This document shows positions 49,970 to 60,815 of a stretch of DNA of 64,000 bases, in pieces (positions within the stretch are counted from its first letter, which is position 1; each line of letters opens with the position of its first letter). The notes below the pieces were generated by a model. It was not told the DNA's origin, did not search any database, and saw only the letters and a list, made by a program, of their open reading frames with translations. The position numbers and the translations under genes are program-made. The stretch comes from Anthracocystis setariae (taxonomy: Eukaryota > Basidiomycota > Ustilaginomycetes > Ustilaginales > Ustilaginaceae), in contig CAKMXJ010000006.1 of assembly GCA_928724745.1 (NCBI GenBank), positions 496,001 to 560,000 on the forward strand, given 5' to 3'.

Positions 49970-51047
49970 AATTGCAGACTTGACCCGACTAGGTGTATGT
50001 ACGAAGACGGTTTTGAAGAGATGGAGTAGGATTGTCGAACAGAGTAGAGGCAAGCAAGGCGAAGGCGAAGGCGAAGGCGAGCTCTCAGATGCGACCCAGC
50101 TGGCGCGGGGAAGAGCGAGCGGTGTGCTATGGCAGACAGCGGCTGTACTGTAAAGTACTGTACTGTACAGTACAGTGGAGCTGGGTGTGTTGTTGGCTGC
50201 CGCTTTGATTGGATGGATGGCAAGACGACTGACGACACGACAGGCAGCACAGCGCTTTGCTGGGCAAGCCAAGCGAAAAGCGAAATGAGTTCTTCCTGTT
50301 CTTCTGGTGGGGTCGTGCGTGGCTGGCTCTTCTGCTTCCGGCGACGTGGAAGCAGTCGTATTAAAATAAATTGTATTGTACAGCACAGCACAGCACAGCA
50401 CAGAACAACACAGTCCAAAGCATTCCACATACAAGACAGCCATTTCGTATTTGTGACAAGCTCGTTGCAATACAGTCTGTGCAGCGAGTCATTTCAAAAT
50501 GGGACAATTTTTGTAAATCAACATTATTGGATGGAGTGGCAGCCGTGCGAGTCGCAACCGTGATCGTCCACTTGCGGGAGGAGGGCATTTTTGGAAACCA
50601 TTTGCAATGTTAGGTTTGCCCAGCCTGACATCGGGATGCAGCTGGGTTTTTCCGAGAAAAAGTTCGAAGCTTTTGGTTGTCGACCCTGACTCTGACTCTG
50701 TGCATTTCTGCATCAAACCATCGCTTCCATCTCGCTGCCACCACCATCACCACTACCACATCTTCGACCGATCCTCGTTCCGCCGTCACCGTCATATACC
50801 CCGCTCATCAGATTTCACAGCGCAGAGCGGAGTAGCTTCATCCACCACTCTCTCTCGGCCCATTCCAGCATCCTTGTGCTTCCGAACGACACGACATTGC
50901 TCTCCTGTCGTTCAGTACGGTTAAGCATCCGCTTTCTTTCTCAACTTGACTTTTGGCAATCTGCACAGCCTCGCCCGATCAACCACATATCAGCATCCGT
51001 ATCTTTCATCACGGCTCGACCGCTCCTCCACATCACATTACATCAAA
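49970..51047. other. divergent SEC61/RPB10 promoter region
   Basis: 1.08 kb without a supported gene. It contains a (GAAGGC)n stretch at about 50059-50080, a perfect 20-bp palindrome at 50157-50176, and a CACAGCACAGC array at about 50380-50412. The last 300 bp are pyrimidine-rich, as usual before RPB10-type fungal starts. Confidence 0.5.
50143..50176. repeat. TACTG/CAGTA repeat with a perfect 20-bp palindrome
   Basis: Positions 50157-50176 equal their own reverse complement, centred on TGTACA. This is the largest copy of the motif that recurs through the window's intergenic DNA. Confidence 0.9.
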
Positions 51048-51358
51048 ATGATCATCCCTGTCCGCTGCTTCTCCTGCGGCAAGGTCATCGGCGATAAGTG
51101 GAACGCCTACCTTGCCCTCCTCCTCGATGGTCGCACCGAAGGCGAGGCGCTCACAGAACTCGACCTAAAGCGCTACTGCTGTCGTCGTATGGTCCTCACC
51201 CACGTCGACCTCATCGAAAAGCTCCTCCATTACAACAGTAAGTCTGGCCCGCACATCCTCGCTCCAATCCACCTTGCACCAATTCACTCACTTCCTTCCT
51301 CCTTTGCATCCTCTTCTCCCTTCGCGCTACAGTTCACGAACGCAGAGTTCAGGCATGA
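51048..51358 (+). CDS. RPB10: RPB10 (ABC10-beta) subunit shared by RNA polymerases I, II and III, two exons
   Basis: Exon 1 is 51048-51237, a 95-bp intron (GTAAGT ... CTACAG), exon 2 51333-51358; the product is 71 residues. Exon 1 encodes [18 protein letters not shown] ... [20 protein letters not shown], with the CxxC and CC zinc ligands and the HVDLIEKLL signature. The splice adds a short tail (NIHERRVQA) and brings the length to the family norm of about 70. If unspliced, the frame would run on for some 90 implausible residues. The downstream exon is chosen by length and splice-site fit, so it is less certain than exon 1. Confidence 0.9.
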
Positions 51359-51678
51359 ACCCTACCCACCCACATACCTCCCCTTAATCCACCCCTTTCT
51401 TACCTTGTATTTTAGCATTTGTCCCGGCTCATCAGCAATCTTTCAACGCATCAATCCATCAAACACCCCGTCGGATCTTCCATCTAGATCCTCCAAGCGC
51501 TTTCTCCCATTCTCTGTTTGGTCCACATAGTCCCATCGTCACACAGAGATAAGACGTCAAAGGTCGGTCATGCATTGCTGGTTCTGGAAAACCCCCTTTT
51601 TGAGCTAGTGTACAGAGTAATGCAAAGGTGTAAACAGGGGAGGGGGGGCTGCAACCAGCAATTGATTCCTGGCCGTAC
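51359..51678. other. spacer between convergent RPB10 and BRE1
   Basis: 320 bp of 3' untranslated DNA; a short G-rich run (GGGGAGGGGGGG) near 51638-51650. Nothing else seen. Confidence 0.5.
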
Positions 51679-54093
51679 TTATTGCAGGTATAAAGGCTGC
51701 ACATCGCTCACAGCAAACGCCAGACCGCAATGAGGACACTTGCGCTGACGCGATGCCACGCGCGAGTCAATGCACGTCGAGCAGAACGTATGATAACACT
51801 TGGTCAAAATGCGGTTGCGGTATCTCTCCTTGCACGAAGAGCACTGCAAAAGCGAATTCAGGAAGTCTTTTTCACTTCCGCCATCGCCCGCTTCCGACTC
51901 GCGGCGTCCCTTGTTCTTGGCCGCAGATGCTGCCGCTTTGGCAACCTGGCGTTTCGCACTTTCCAGGTCCTTTTCCAAACGCACAATGCGTTCTTCCGCC
52001 CGCTTTCGTTGGTCCTTTTCCGTGTTGGCCGAGTCAATCAGCTCCTTTGCCGATTCATCGGTCGCTCCTTTCACGCGTTCCGATTCGGCCAACCGCAATT
52101 GGGCAGTCTCAAGCTCGCGCTGCAACGTCTCGATGCGAATGTTGTGAGCTTCGACCGCCTTTTTGAACGTCGTCACCTGCTTCTCGTGCAACGTCAGCTG
52201 CGCAGCGTAATTGCGTTCCACTTCGCCAAAGTGGTCTATCGACTTCTGCTGGCGCTCCTGCACCGTCTTGGCTGTCCTCAACTCGGCTTCCATGCTGTCC
52301 TTGGCTCGCATCGCCGAAAAGTACTTGTTGTCCGCTTTCGATTTCTCCGTGACCCATCGCAACGCCTTTTCCTCCATTCGACTGACATCCGTCACTTTGA
52401 CCGATGCCTGCCTCTCCAAGTCGGCGTAGGCCGCGCTGATCTTCTCCAATTCGTCATCCACTGCCTTGCTGGATGCCTCGGCAGCTTGCAAAGAGAGGCC
52501 AAGTCGCTCCACTTCCGCCTTCAGATCGCCGTCGTTGGTGTCCTTGGCGGGTTCGGCTCCTTCTTCGGTCTTGATTCCGTTGACGACAGCACCATCTGTC
52601 AAACCGAATCGCTTTTCGAGCTCAGCGACGCGTGCTTGTGCCTGTTGTGCTGCCCGCGTCAGCTCGGCAAACTGGTCTTGCTCTTGTTCGCACTTGAGCA
52701 AGGCATCAACACCGACCTTCTGACCCTGGAAAGCTGCAACAGTCATTCGAAGACGGCGTACTTGGCTGCTGAGAAGTGTGAGACGCTCCTCCTTGCTGTT
52801 GAGAAGCGCCTTCATTTCCTCGATCTGGGTAAACTTGACCTGCTCGCGCGAGCGACGCTCGGTGAGCTCGGCGTTCAGCTCGTCACGCTGACTGCGCAAT
52901 CGAACGACATCGGCTTCTTTGGCCTTGACCAGCTTCTCCAGCTCTTCGGTCCTAGAGCTGGCTTCTGCCTCCACGGCCTGTTGAAAGGTTGCGTGATCCT
53001 CGCGCAGGGCAACAGCTTCACTCTCGAGAGCCTGCATAGATTCCCTCGTGGTTTTTAAGTCGTACTGTGCGTATCGTAGCGAAGTCTGGAGCTCGCGATA
53101 AAGCGCAGAGTTGAGCAGCACCTCTTCCGGTAGGCTGCTCAACCTAGTTTGTGCGTCGTGAAGCTTGTACTTGAGCGACCTGACTTCTTCGTTCAAGGTC
53201 TGAATCTCGGCATACCTCGCATCGCTTTCCCGCCGTGTGAGCTCGACATCCTGACGTGCACTTTCCAGGTTCTCCAATGCCTTTTGCAAAGCTTCGGACT
53301 GCTCTATGCCAAGCTCGGCGCTAGTTGGGGTGGTCGCACTCTCTCTCTTGACCGCAGCGTCGTCGGTTTTGTCAGTGCTTGGCGCAGGTTCGTTTGCGGT
53401 GACAGTGGTACCCTCTGGTACGGTGGGCTTGCCTTCTGTCGCGCGAAGAAGGTTGCTCTGATACCGGACGTACTCGTGCTCTACTTTGGAGAGCTTCTGG
53501 GTGACATCCGCGAGCGCATCTTCGGCTCGTTGCAGTTTGGACTGAGTAAGGAACAAATCCTGCTTATGGCGCGAGGCTTCGTCTGCAAGATCGTGGAACT
53601 TTTGCTGGAGCTCGACAACGTCGACATCGCTCTGCTGTGCCAAAGATTGCAATACAGTCTTGGACTGCTGTTGCAGTTGCTTTTCCAGAGATGCCACGTC
53701 GGAGCGCATGTCCGCTGCTGGGAGTATCCCAAATCCATCTTGATCCTGAAGCGTGAGACGGGCAGCGAGATCTGCGAGAAGGACGCTCCAGAAGCGCTGA
53801 AGAGCATGAGCACGCTGCTCGGACACTGCAAGATCGTCTTGAAGAGCATTAGATCTGCGCTCGATGCGATGAAGGTCTCGCTTTGCTTGTAGCAACTTGC
53901 GATAGATGGCCTCTTTTCGGAAAGCTTCCAGACCAGCATATGCGGGATGCAGAGCTTCTTCGTCTTCGTCCTCGTTTGCGGAAGCAGTTCGTGACGGGCT
54001 TTCGTCAGAGTGCAAGCGCTTTCTGGGACCATCATCGGCCGAGGCCACCAAGGATCGCTTACGATCTTCGGCGCCAGACATCGATTGCAGCAT
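51679..54093 (-). CDS. BRE1: BRE1-type RING E3 ubiquitin ligase for histone H2B
   Basis: ATG 54093 (MLQSMSGAEDRKRS) gives 804 residues; the in-frame TTG further upstream is not a likely start. A short basic/acidic N-terminus (GPRKRLHSDESPSR) precedes an almost continuous coiled coil (~60-740). The C-terminal C3HC4 RING reads CSSCKERYRNRILTKCYHTF then CSTCIDSRVASRQRKCPHCG, all eight metal ligands present, and the protein ends SDVQPLYLQ. The architecture of long coiled coil plus extreme C-terminal RING is that of Bre1/RNF20, which with Rad6 monoubiquitinates H2B. A forward-strand frame of 442 codons over this gene is a shadow. Confidence 0.95.
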   Translation of the reverse strand: MLQSMSGAEDRKRSLVASADDGPRKRLHSDESPSRTASANEDEDEEALHPAYAGLEAFRKEAIYRKLLQAKRDLHRIERRSNALQDDLAVSEQRAHALQRFWSVLLADLAARLTLQDQDGFGILPAADMRSDVASLEKQLQQQSKTVLQSLAQQSDVDVVELQQKFHDLADEASRHKQDLFLTQSKLQRAEDALADVTQKLSKVEHEYVRYQSNLLRATEGKPTVPEGTTVTANEPAPSTDKTDDAAVKRESATTPTSAELGIEQSEALQKALENLESARQDVELTRRESDARYAEIQTLNEEVRSLKYKLHDAQTRLSSLPEEVLLNSALYRELQTSLRYAQYDLKTTRESMQALESEAVALREDHATFQQAVEAEASSRTEELEKLVKAKEADVVRLRSQRDELNAELTERRSREQVKFTQIEEMKALLNSKEERLTLLSSQVRRLRMTVAAFQGQKVGVDALLKCEQEQDQFAELTRAAQQAQARVAELEKRFGLTDGAVVNGIKTEEGAEPAKDTNDGDLKAEVERLGLSLQAAEASSKAVDDELEKISAAYADLERQASVKVTDVSRMEEKALRWVTEKSKADNKYFSAMRAKDSMEAELRTAKTVQERQQKSIDHFGEVERNYAAQLTLHEKQVTTFKKAVEAHNIRIETLQRELETAQLRLAESERVKGATDESAKELIDSANTEKDQRKRAEERIVRLEKDLESAKRQVAKAAASAAKNKGRRESEAGDGGSEKDFLNSLLQCSSCKERYRNRILTKCYHTFCSTCIDSRVASRQRKCPHCGLAFAVSDVQPLYLQ

Positions 54094-54830
54094 GGTGGTG
54101 ATCTCTCTGCTATGTGGGAGCTGGAACAACCCTTGGCCGTAAAAATCTATGGATGGGGGTGGGGATGAAGATCACTGAGGTCCAGATATACCCGAATCAG
54201 ATTTGGGCGGGAACCAGACCAGCTGAACACTGCTAGGCGAGGCTGGGTGGATATAGCTAACGGCAGAAGCGAATCTGCACTAACTAGGGTGAGATCGAAT
54301 CAAGATGACCTCACGAGCAGCTTGGCAGAGAGCTGTTTTGGGGAGGAAAAGACCTGAACAATGGATCAGAACGGGTGCGGTCACGATATCGGTCGGGGTC
54401 GCCGTCCGAGAGAACACGGTTCCGTGCGGACAGCAGAACAACCGAAGCTCAATCACAAACGACTAGCAGCAGCGCAAGTCGAGTGAGCGGCTGACACCTC
54501 CTGTGGCAGGAAGGGTGCGGACGAGGAGCGGATGGGTGAAGATGATGGTGAGGTCGAAAGGTGCCTGCGCCGCGAAATCTCAAATTTGCACCTTTCCACC
54601 AAGCCTAGTTCGGTGCCGATCGACTTTGAGCTACCAACAAACTGTCGATCTCACACACTGATCTTCAAAAATTCGACTGCCGCCCTTTCGGATAAAGACT
54701 CGGGACTTGCTCTTCTATCCACTTTCTTCCTCCTCCATCAATCACAACACCATTCACACAGCAGTCTTGCTTGCATCGTCGGCAGCAAAGAAGGGAGAGA
54801 GAGGCTGTAGCCAGAACGGTGGCTGCTCTC
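54094..54830. other. divergent promoter region, BRE1 / MMC1-like
   Basis: 737 bp; no motif or ORF that I can support. Confidence 0.45.
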
Positions 54831-57104
54831 ATGATGCCATCCGTCACGCCTTTGACTTCGGTGCGTCAGTGCTTGCGCCTCCGGGTGCGCGGGGTCCGGG
54901 CTCCTTCAACTCCTGTGCCGACAGGCCGCTCTTCGGGTACCGCCTCGCCTTCTTCTCATTGCTATGGCTGCGACGCCAGCTCCTATAAGCACAAATCGTT
55001 TCATACGCTTTCTTCCTTAGCGCAAGCAGTCGAAGTCGCAAGCCGTGCGCATCCAGCCTCATCAGCGACCACATATGCATCGGGATCCCTTTCCAATGTT
55101 GCCCGTCAAGCTCAGCGCATCGTCGAGCCAAGCGTTCAAGCGTTGGGCGGAGAATGGACAGAACGGATTCATATTCTCAGTCGCAAGATTCAGTCTATCG
55201 AGACTCTCGATCATGCTCCCAATCGCTTGCTACTCGTAGGGTCAACGCTGAGCCAAACGCATAAGCTCCTGGCTGCTATGATGGATGAGCCGCTCCGCGA
55301 AGTCAGTGAATCGCATATCAACGAGGCGGAAACGCTGCTGTCGACTCTTAGCAGTCTTCCGCCATCGACCCCTTTTACCATCAAGTACGCACCTGGTCCA
55401 ATACAGCTTGTCGACGGCAACTCCGCTACGCTCGACCGCCATTGGCTTCAAAAAGCCAACCTCCAGTTGACTGTCCTTCTCGATCCTCTCTTGTCCGAAG
55501 CCAGCCACGATATCATCTACGACAGCGAGGCAGTTTTCTGTGTGACTGATGACTACGCGCTTGGCAGGTCCGCGTATCGTTCGCGCACGGCTAGCGAGCG
55601 TGGTAGTGCAGTGCATGAGCTCGTTTCGCGCTTCGCCGCAAAGCCACATACTCACTTGGTTGTCAACTCGATCCTCGGCCAGTCTCAGTCCCAGATCATT
55701 GAAGGTCTCGAGGCAGCAACTGGAGTATCCGTCTCCGATCTGCTTGCTCCCAATCTCATTCCCATTTGCATTTCGGACGCGTTGTCCGCAAACAATGCGC
55801 TTCGACAGGCGCTGGACCGGACGCACCGTGAACCACCTTCTCAAGTTCTCGGCGGCGAACCTCCAGCAGCTTACTGGGATGAGTTCAGCAGCCACTTCCA
55901 GCGTTCGAATGTTGGCACGATGATCGACCTCATCCAGACATTGGAATCCCGCTCTGGCTCCAAGACTCTTGTCTCACAGTCGTCCAGTTTCCTCCTTCAG
56001 CATTGTCTGGACGAGGCGTTGGCCACCAGCAAACGCAACATGGCCGTCCTTTATCAGATGCGTTCTCTGGCCAAGGAGGCCGAAGAAGGAGAGCAGCTGG
56101 CACTAAAGCAATCACTCGAACGTATTTGGCCGCCATCGACGGCCTACACGGGCCAGCTTACGACAGACGAGCTCAAAGTATGGCGACCCGCCTGCCCAGG
56201 CTCGGTCAGCGCCGTCAACGAAGCTATGCAGGAGACAGACGCTCTCATCGAGTCCACCTTTGACACCAAGTTGCAGTGGTGGAAACTTCTCTGGAAGGTG
56301 GACGATGTGCGCAAGGAGCTCGAAACTGCATGTGCTGGCTTTGCTGCCTCGCTCGAATCGGATCTTGCCTACGAGTCAGGACGGCTCGCTACGCTGCAAG
56401 TAGAGCAAGTGCGAGCAGCGGACCAGCTTCTTGTCCGATTCCGCCAGCTGGCCCAGCAACTTGGATCCAACATTGGTTCGGCGTCTCGAGATGTCGCTTT
56501 GTTGACAAACGAGGCGGAAGCTCACCGCTCGTCCAAGCTCCGCACTATCGAGCCGAGCACATTGATGGAGCCGATCCATCGCCGACGCACGCAGCTTCTG
56601 GAAACCGGAGGGCCGATTGACGTTCTAGCAGCCAAATCTCGTCGACTTGCCGTGACCAGTTCGGCCGCCGTCGCCGTCACCGCGGCAGGAGTCGGATCCG
56701 CGAGTGTACTCGGCGCTTCGTTGGGGATGGAAGCATCGGCTGCCGCTCTGGCGCTCGATCCTAGCACGGGGCTTGGACTGGGACTGTTGACGCTCACTTT
56801 GGCCGGGTGGAGAGTGCAAGGTCAGTTTAACAAGTATCGACGTCGATTCCGTCAAGATTGGCAGCGTTTCTCACAGGGGTTGGATCAAGATCTGAAGCGG
56901 AATTTCGAAGGTGTGCTTAGGCAGGATGTTACGGGTCAGTCGAGGTTGGTTTCGTCTCGCATTCGGGAGCTGACACAGGGTTGGACGGGCATGGTTCATC
57001 GGCAGGAAAAGCATGCTCGCGCCGTAGCGAGTCAGGCTTCTCGTCCGCTTCAGGCGTCTGCTCGTCAGGATGAGAACAACGACAGCGCCAACCCCCCTTT
57101 GTAG
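54831..57104 (+). CDS. MMC1-like mitochondrial protein (predicted)
   Basis: Two adjacent ATGs (54831 and 54834) start a 757-residue protein; in-frame codons upstream lack an ATG. The first ~35 residues are a mitochondrial presequence (Arg-rich, no acidic residues: VRQCLRLRVRGVRAPSTPVP). The middle is a mixed alpha/beta region (APNRLLLVGSTLSQTHKLLA, LQLTVLLDPLLSEASHDIIY, THLVVNSILG) that loosely resembles a degenerate GTPase domain. A C-terminal helical part carries a hydrophobic hairpin (about 620-680, AVAVTAAGVGSASVLGASLG) followed by a basic amphipathic helix (FNKYRRRFRQDWQRFSQGL). This layout recalls the fungal Mmc1 family of dynamin-like inner-membrane proteins. No P-loop is obvious, so the family call is tentative; mitochondrial targeting is firmer. 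Confidence 0.72.
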   Translation: MMPSVTPLTSVRQCLRLRVRGVRAPSTPVPTGRSSGTASPSSHCYGCDASSYKHKSFHTLSSLAQAVEVASRAHPASSATTYASGSLSNVARQAQRIVEPSVQALGGEWTERIHILSRKIQSIETLDHAPNRLLLVGSTLSQTHKLLAAMMDEPLREVSESHINEAETLLSTLSSLPPSTPFTIKYAPGPIQLVDGNSATLDRHWLQKANLQLTVLLDPLLSEASHDIIYDSEAVFCVTDDYALGRSAYRSRTASERGSAVHELVSRFAAKPHTHLVVNSILGQSQSQIIEGLEAATGVSVSDLLAPNLIPICISDALSANNALRQALDRTHREPPSQVLGGEPPAAYWDEFSSHFQRSNVGTMIDLIQTLESRSGSKTLVSQSSSFLLQHCLDEALATSKRNMAVLYQMRSLAKEAEEGEQLALKQSLERIWPPSTAYTGQLTTDELKVWRPACPGSVSAVNEAMQETDALIESTFDTKLQWWKLLWKVDDVRKELETACAGFAASLESDLAYESGRLATLQVEQVRAADQLLVRFRQLAQQLGSNIGSASRDVALLTNEAEAHRSSKLRTIEPSTLMEPIHRRRTQLLETGGPIDVLAAKSRRLAVTSSAAVAVTAAGVGSASVLGASLGMEASAAALALDPSTGLGLGLLTLTLAGWRVQGQFNKYRRRFRQDWQRFSQGLDQDLKRNFEGVLRQDVTGQSRLVSSRIRELTQGWTGMVHRQEKHARAVASQASRPLQASARQDENNDSANPPL

Positions 57105-57365
57105 TCCTTCTTGCGACGTACGAAAGCAAAATGGACCTGAACAATCGACAGTAGCAAATGCTTCAACAGTGGGGAGGTATTTTAAGCAGCACAGAATCAA
57201 TATTGAACCAAATGTTACAGCAGTCGAAAGAAGAGGAGTTTGTTACTACAGAAGCGCAGAAAGGTGCCCGTAAGATAGGAATGAGCAGCGCAGTCGAACG
57301 CCAAACAAGATAGGCAAGGTGAGGGTAATTGGAAGAGGGGGTGTAGGTGGACGAGTGGGGGTGTT

Positions 57366-58736
57366 TTACGACGATTCAGGAGCCGCTGCGGACGCATCGG
57401 CTTCGCTCTTGGGATCCGCATCGGGTCGGGAAGAAGCGTCGCCGTTCTGGCTAGCTGGCTCGCCCGAATCCTTGTGTGCCTCGCTGCTGGCCATGATGGC
57501 TCCCCATTTGGCGCAAAGCTTTTCTGCACGCTCCTTGAAATGAAACTCGTCGTCGCGAGGGATTTCGGCGAGCTGCATAACGCGCTTCATCACCTTTCCG
57601 ATTTTGGTCGTTCGCAACTGTTCCGCCGTGATGCCATCGTACTCCTCGATCGTCTTGAAGCTGGCATCCGCTGCTGGCATCTCTTCTGCATTGATGGTGC
57701 CATCCCTGCCCAAAAACACCTTCTGCACCTTGTGTCGCCATTCTTTAACCTTCTTTGTCTCGGAATTCAGATGTTCGTCCGACTTATCCTCGCCATTTGG
57801 CGCTGCACCCTTGCTGCTTGGCTTCTCGGGCTTGGGCTTGACCGCCTCTGCTGCCTTGAACTTTTTGCGCTTGTCTGCGCTCTCTCGAACCTTTGCGCTG
57901 TCAGCACCGCGTTTCCTCTTCTTGATCGAAGCATCCGCATCTTCGTCATCATCTTCAAGCTGGTCCTGGTTCTCTTCCTCCTCCTCGGCAGCTTCCTGCA
58001 AAGATCGCTCGTAGTTGCGTACAATGTCGTTCTGCTCTTGGTTCCAGCTCGTAGGGTCACGAGCGAGCTCGTAAGCTTGCCTGAGGTCTCCCTTCTTGCG
58101 GTTTGGTCCAGCCAAGAAAGAGTCAATCTTGTCCTTGCTCAAAAGCTCGAGGTCCTTGGAGAAAGCCCAGTGGCTGTTGGAAGAGTCACGCAGCAAAAAC
58201 GAGGGCAACTGCGGTGAGCAAAGCGAGCAAACAGGTTGAAAGAGAAGGGTCTGCAGCCAAGTGCCGATACATTTGGCGATGTCATTCAGCGACGCAGCTT
58301 CCGCCCTTGCACGGGATACTTACTAGTCAGCGGCGGGAAAGAAGCGAATGGTGTAGAGATCGCGGTGTTTGACAACAGGACGTTCTTTCAAGACCGCAGA
58401 GGGTACGTTTTCATCGTCCATGACCTGCGAGAAGCGGAGAGGAAAGAGGGATGCTGTCAGTCGCCTTGTTGGCGGACGAACGGTTGCAGACGGTTCGCAC
58501 TTACGATGCCTGGCCATGCTGGAAAGCCGCGAATCTTGGCGAGCACGACATCATTGACTTGACTGTGTCGCAGATCGCAATGGCAGAATGGAAGCGGATT
58601 GTGTCAGCAGAGTTGGGCGTAAAACGATGGTCTGACGAGACAAGCTGGTAACCTGGCCCGCTGGGGACAAGACCTACAATTTATGAGAGGTGCGGTTGAG
58701 CTGGGCCTCCTTTGACTTCTTCTCTGTGCTTGACAT
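57366..58736 (-). CDS. PWWP-domain chromatin reader, four exons
   Basis: Exons 58736-58678, 58562-58505, 58424-58324 and 58173-57366, introns 115, 80 and 150 bp with GT-AG ends; the product is 341 residues. Splicing reconstructs a complete PWWP domain (~19-95): NDVVLAKIRGFPAWPGIV, the aromatic-cage region, LYTIRFFPAADY joined across the third intron to HWAFSKDLELLSK. A Lys/Glu-rich linker follows. The C-terminal helical domain (KEWRHKVQKVFLGR, FKTIEEYDGITAEQLRTTKI, FHFKERAEKLCAKWG) looks like the TFIIS-N/LEDGF-type fold. This is the arrangement of fungal Pdp3/Ioc4-like and metazoan LEDGF-like readers of H3K36 methylation. The pairing suggests a role in transcribed chromatin; the exact orthologue is unsettled. 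Confidence 0.88.
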
Positions 58737-59991
58737 TTCGTTCGCTGATGACGACTGTGGCTTCGGACGGCACGGACAGGGTTGGGGGAGATGTGAGCCT
58801 GTTCAATCGATACGCTCGGCTTGCCCAACAGAGAGAGACACCGTATAGACGCGAGAGCGAGACCGAGACCGATTTGCTACGAAGGGGCGGGTGGATCCGG
58901 ATCGAAAGGGTGCTCGCGCAAAGAGGATTTCGGAGGAAAGAAGAGTAATAGGACGGATAAAGTTGGTGATGGTTTGAGGATAGGAAGGTCGCGCGATGGG
59001 TGCGCAACTTTGGCGTCACCAAATGCGGGCTCACAATTGTTCCTCACATGAACCATCTGCACTCACAGACAGAGACTTGGATCGCAGTGCGCTTTTTGAG
59101 GGCCGTGCCCCACTGCAACACCCGATTCCTCGCAATAATAGCGAGTCGAGCCCTTTTTTTTTCAACTCGATTGCCTTGATCGGAAGAGCAGATCGCTTCA
59201 CCAAATGATTCAGTGCCTCGTCGGTTGAGCACCTGAACACAGTACTACTCTGTAATTATTGTCGAGTTTCATACCCTTTTCTTTTCTATTTCCGCGCGAT
59301 CCCCCCCGCCTTGGCAGTCAGTGAGTCTGTAGATTCCGCGAACCGCCTGAACCGCCTTGCTTGGATGGATTGGTGCAACTGGAATATAATACTGTGTATG
59401 GCTCTTTGCGCGTCGCGACCTCACCTTTTCGCTCCAAAAGGTGATTTTTGTGCAGCCTCACAATAAAAATGGAATCGCGATCGTAGTTCTCGGTCTCTCC
59501 TAATTCGTACGAGTGAAGGGTCATTTGCTGAGCATGCTCAGTCGACCGTGCGGCTCATCGCCAATTACGTATATATACACTCTTTCCCTTCTCACCTCAC
59601 CACTCCATCGCTTTCGAGACCTCTCCGGCTGCCGTACCGCCCGGACTCGTCCATACTCTGTTCCAGTCAATCGATTCTGTGGCAGCGCATTTCGGCTTTC
59701 GTCGTGGCGTAGAGTATATTGGCAATCCGGCCCACCGGTCCACCAAAGCCGAACGTCTGCATCGTGCCAAGCTGGGCTTCCGCTTGCCATCATCTGTGTC
59801 CTTGGTTGGGACGAGGAAAAAGGTTTGCAACGCATCGGATTGCTCTCGTATTGCCCGTTCATCCATTGTCGATTGTACTGATACAGACTAGGGACAGGGG
59901 CCGGCCGTCTTTCGCCCACGTGGTGTGCAAGTTCTGATTCCCCGCTGCTTCCGCCTCAAGCCTCATAGGTTGGCCGAATCGCGTTGCGACC
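58737..59991. other. divergent promoter region, PWWP gene / TOA1
   Basis: 1.25 kb, several open frames but none with recognisable content. A T10 run occurs near 59152-59161, and a CACGTG box at about 59919-59924, some 70 bp before the TOA1 start. Confidence 0.45.
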
Positions 59992-60815
59992 ATGAGTAAC
60001 AAGGTTGTCGTAAGTGCCGCTGATTCTTTTCCCCACAGGCGTTCTCCCTGCTGCTCGACGTCCAGAGGGCCGCCTCATCCGACTTTTGCCCACAACTGCT
60101 AACATGATGGTTGATACTTGGTCATCTCAGTCTCAGGTGTATCGGAGCATCATTGACGATGTCATCAACAATGTGCGTCAAGACTTCGAGGAGATGGGAA
60201 TCGAAAAGGAGGTGTTAGAAGAGTTGCAGAGGGTAAGTTGCCAACGTGTACAATGTCTCCCGTGATTCCACATTGGCTTACACTCACTTATCTCAACAGT
60301 CGTGGGAAGCCAAGATCGTCGCAACACAAGTCGCGGAATTTGAAGGCGCTCCCGCGCTGCCCCCTGCCAAGTCGCGGTCCAGCAAGAAGCAGGACACCAA
60401 GACCGAGGTCAAGACCGAGGACGGGACGAACGGATCCAGCGCGACTGGCAACGGCTCTGACAAACACCGATCCAAAGTTGCTCGGGCCGATGGATCTAGT
60501 GATGTAGCAGGGGCCAGTAGCGCAGCACAAGACGGTGCAGGCACATCCACCAAGCAGGAAGATGAGGACGCCTCCGCTGGAGAAAAGCGAAAGCGTATCA
60601 GCGACGATGACGAGATCGGCAGTGATCTCGACGACTCGGACGATGAAGACGTCGACGGCGGCGCCGACGGCGACAACGACGACATGGTTCTGTGCCTCTA
60701 TGACAAGGTGCAACGAGTCAAGAACAAATGGAAGTGCGTGCTCAAGGACGGCGTTGCGTCGATCGATGGGCGTGATTACCTTTTCGCCAAATGCAACGGC
60801 GAATTCGAATGGTAG
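59992..60815 (+). CDS. TOA1: TFIIA large subunit (TOA1), three exons
   Basis: Exon 1 is 59992-60009 (18 nt, MSNKVV), exon 2 60131-60232, exon 3 60300-60815, introns 121 and 67 bp, all phase zero; the product is 211 residues. The N-terminal four-helix-bundle part reads VYRSIIDDVINNVRQDFEEM, then LEELQRSWEAKIVATQVAEF. A long acidic/disordered linker (DDSDDEDVDGGADGDNDD) separates it from the C-terminal beta-barrel strand region: MVLCLYDKVQRVKNKWKCVL, then YLFAKCNGEFEW. Both ends match TFIIA-alpha/beta. It stabilises TBP on promoters. An alternative acceptor 6 bp downstream would drop two residues (Ser-Gln). Confidence 0.95.

Noticed and set aside
51730..53058. Forward-strand ORF of 442 codons
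   Set aside because: Shadow of the BRE1 coiled coil; Leu/Phe/Arg-rich with no domain.
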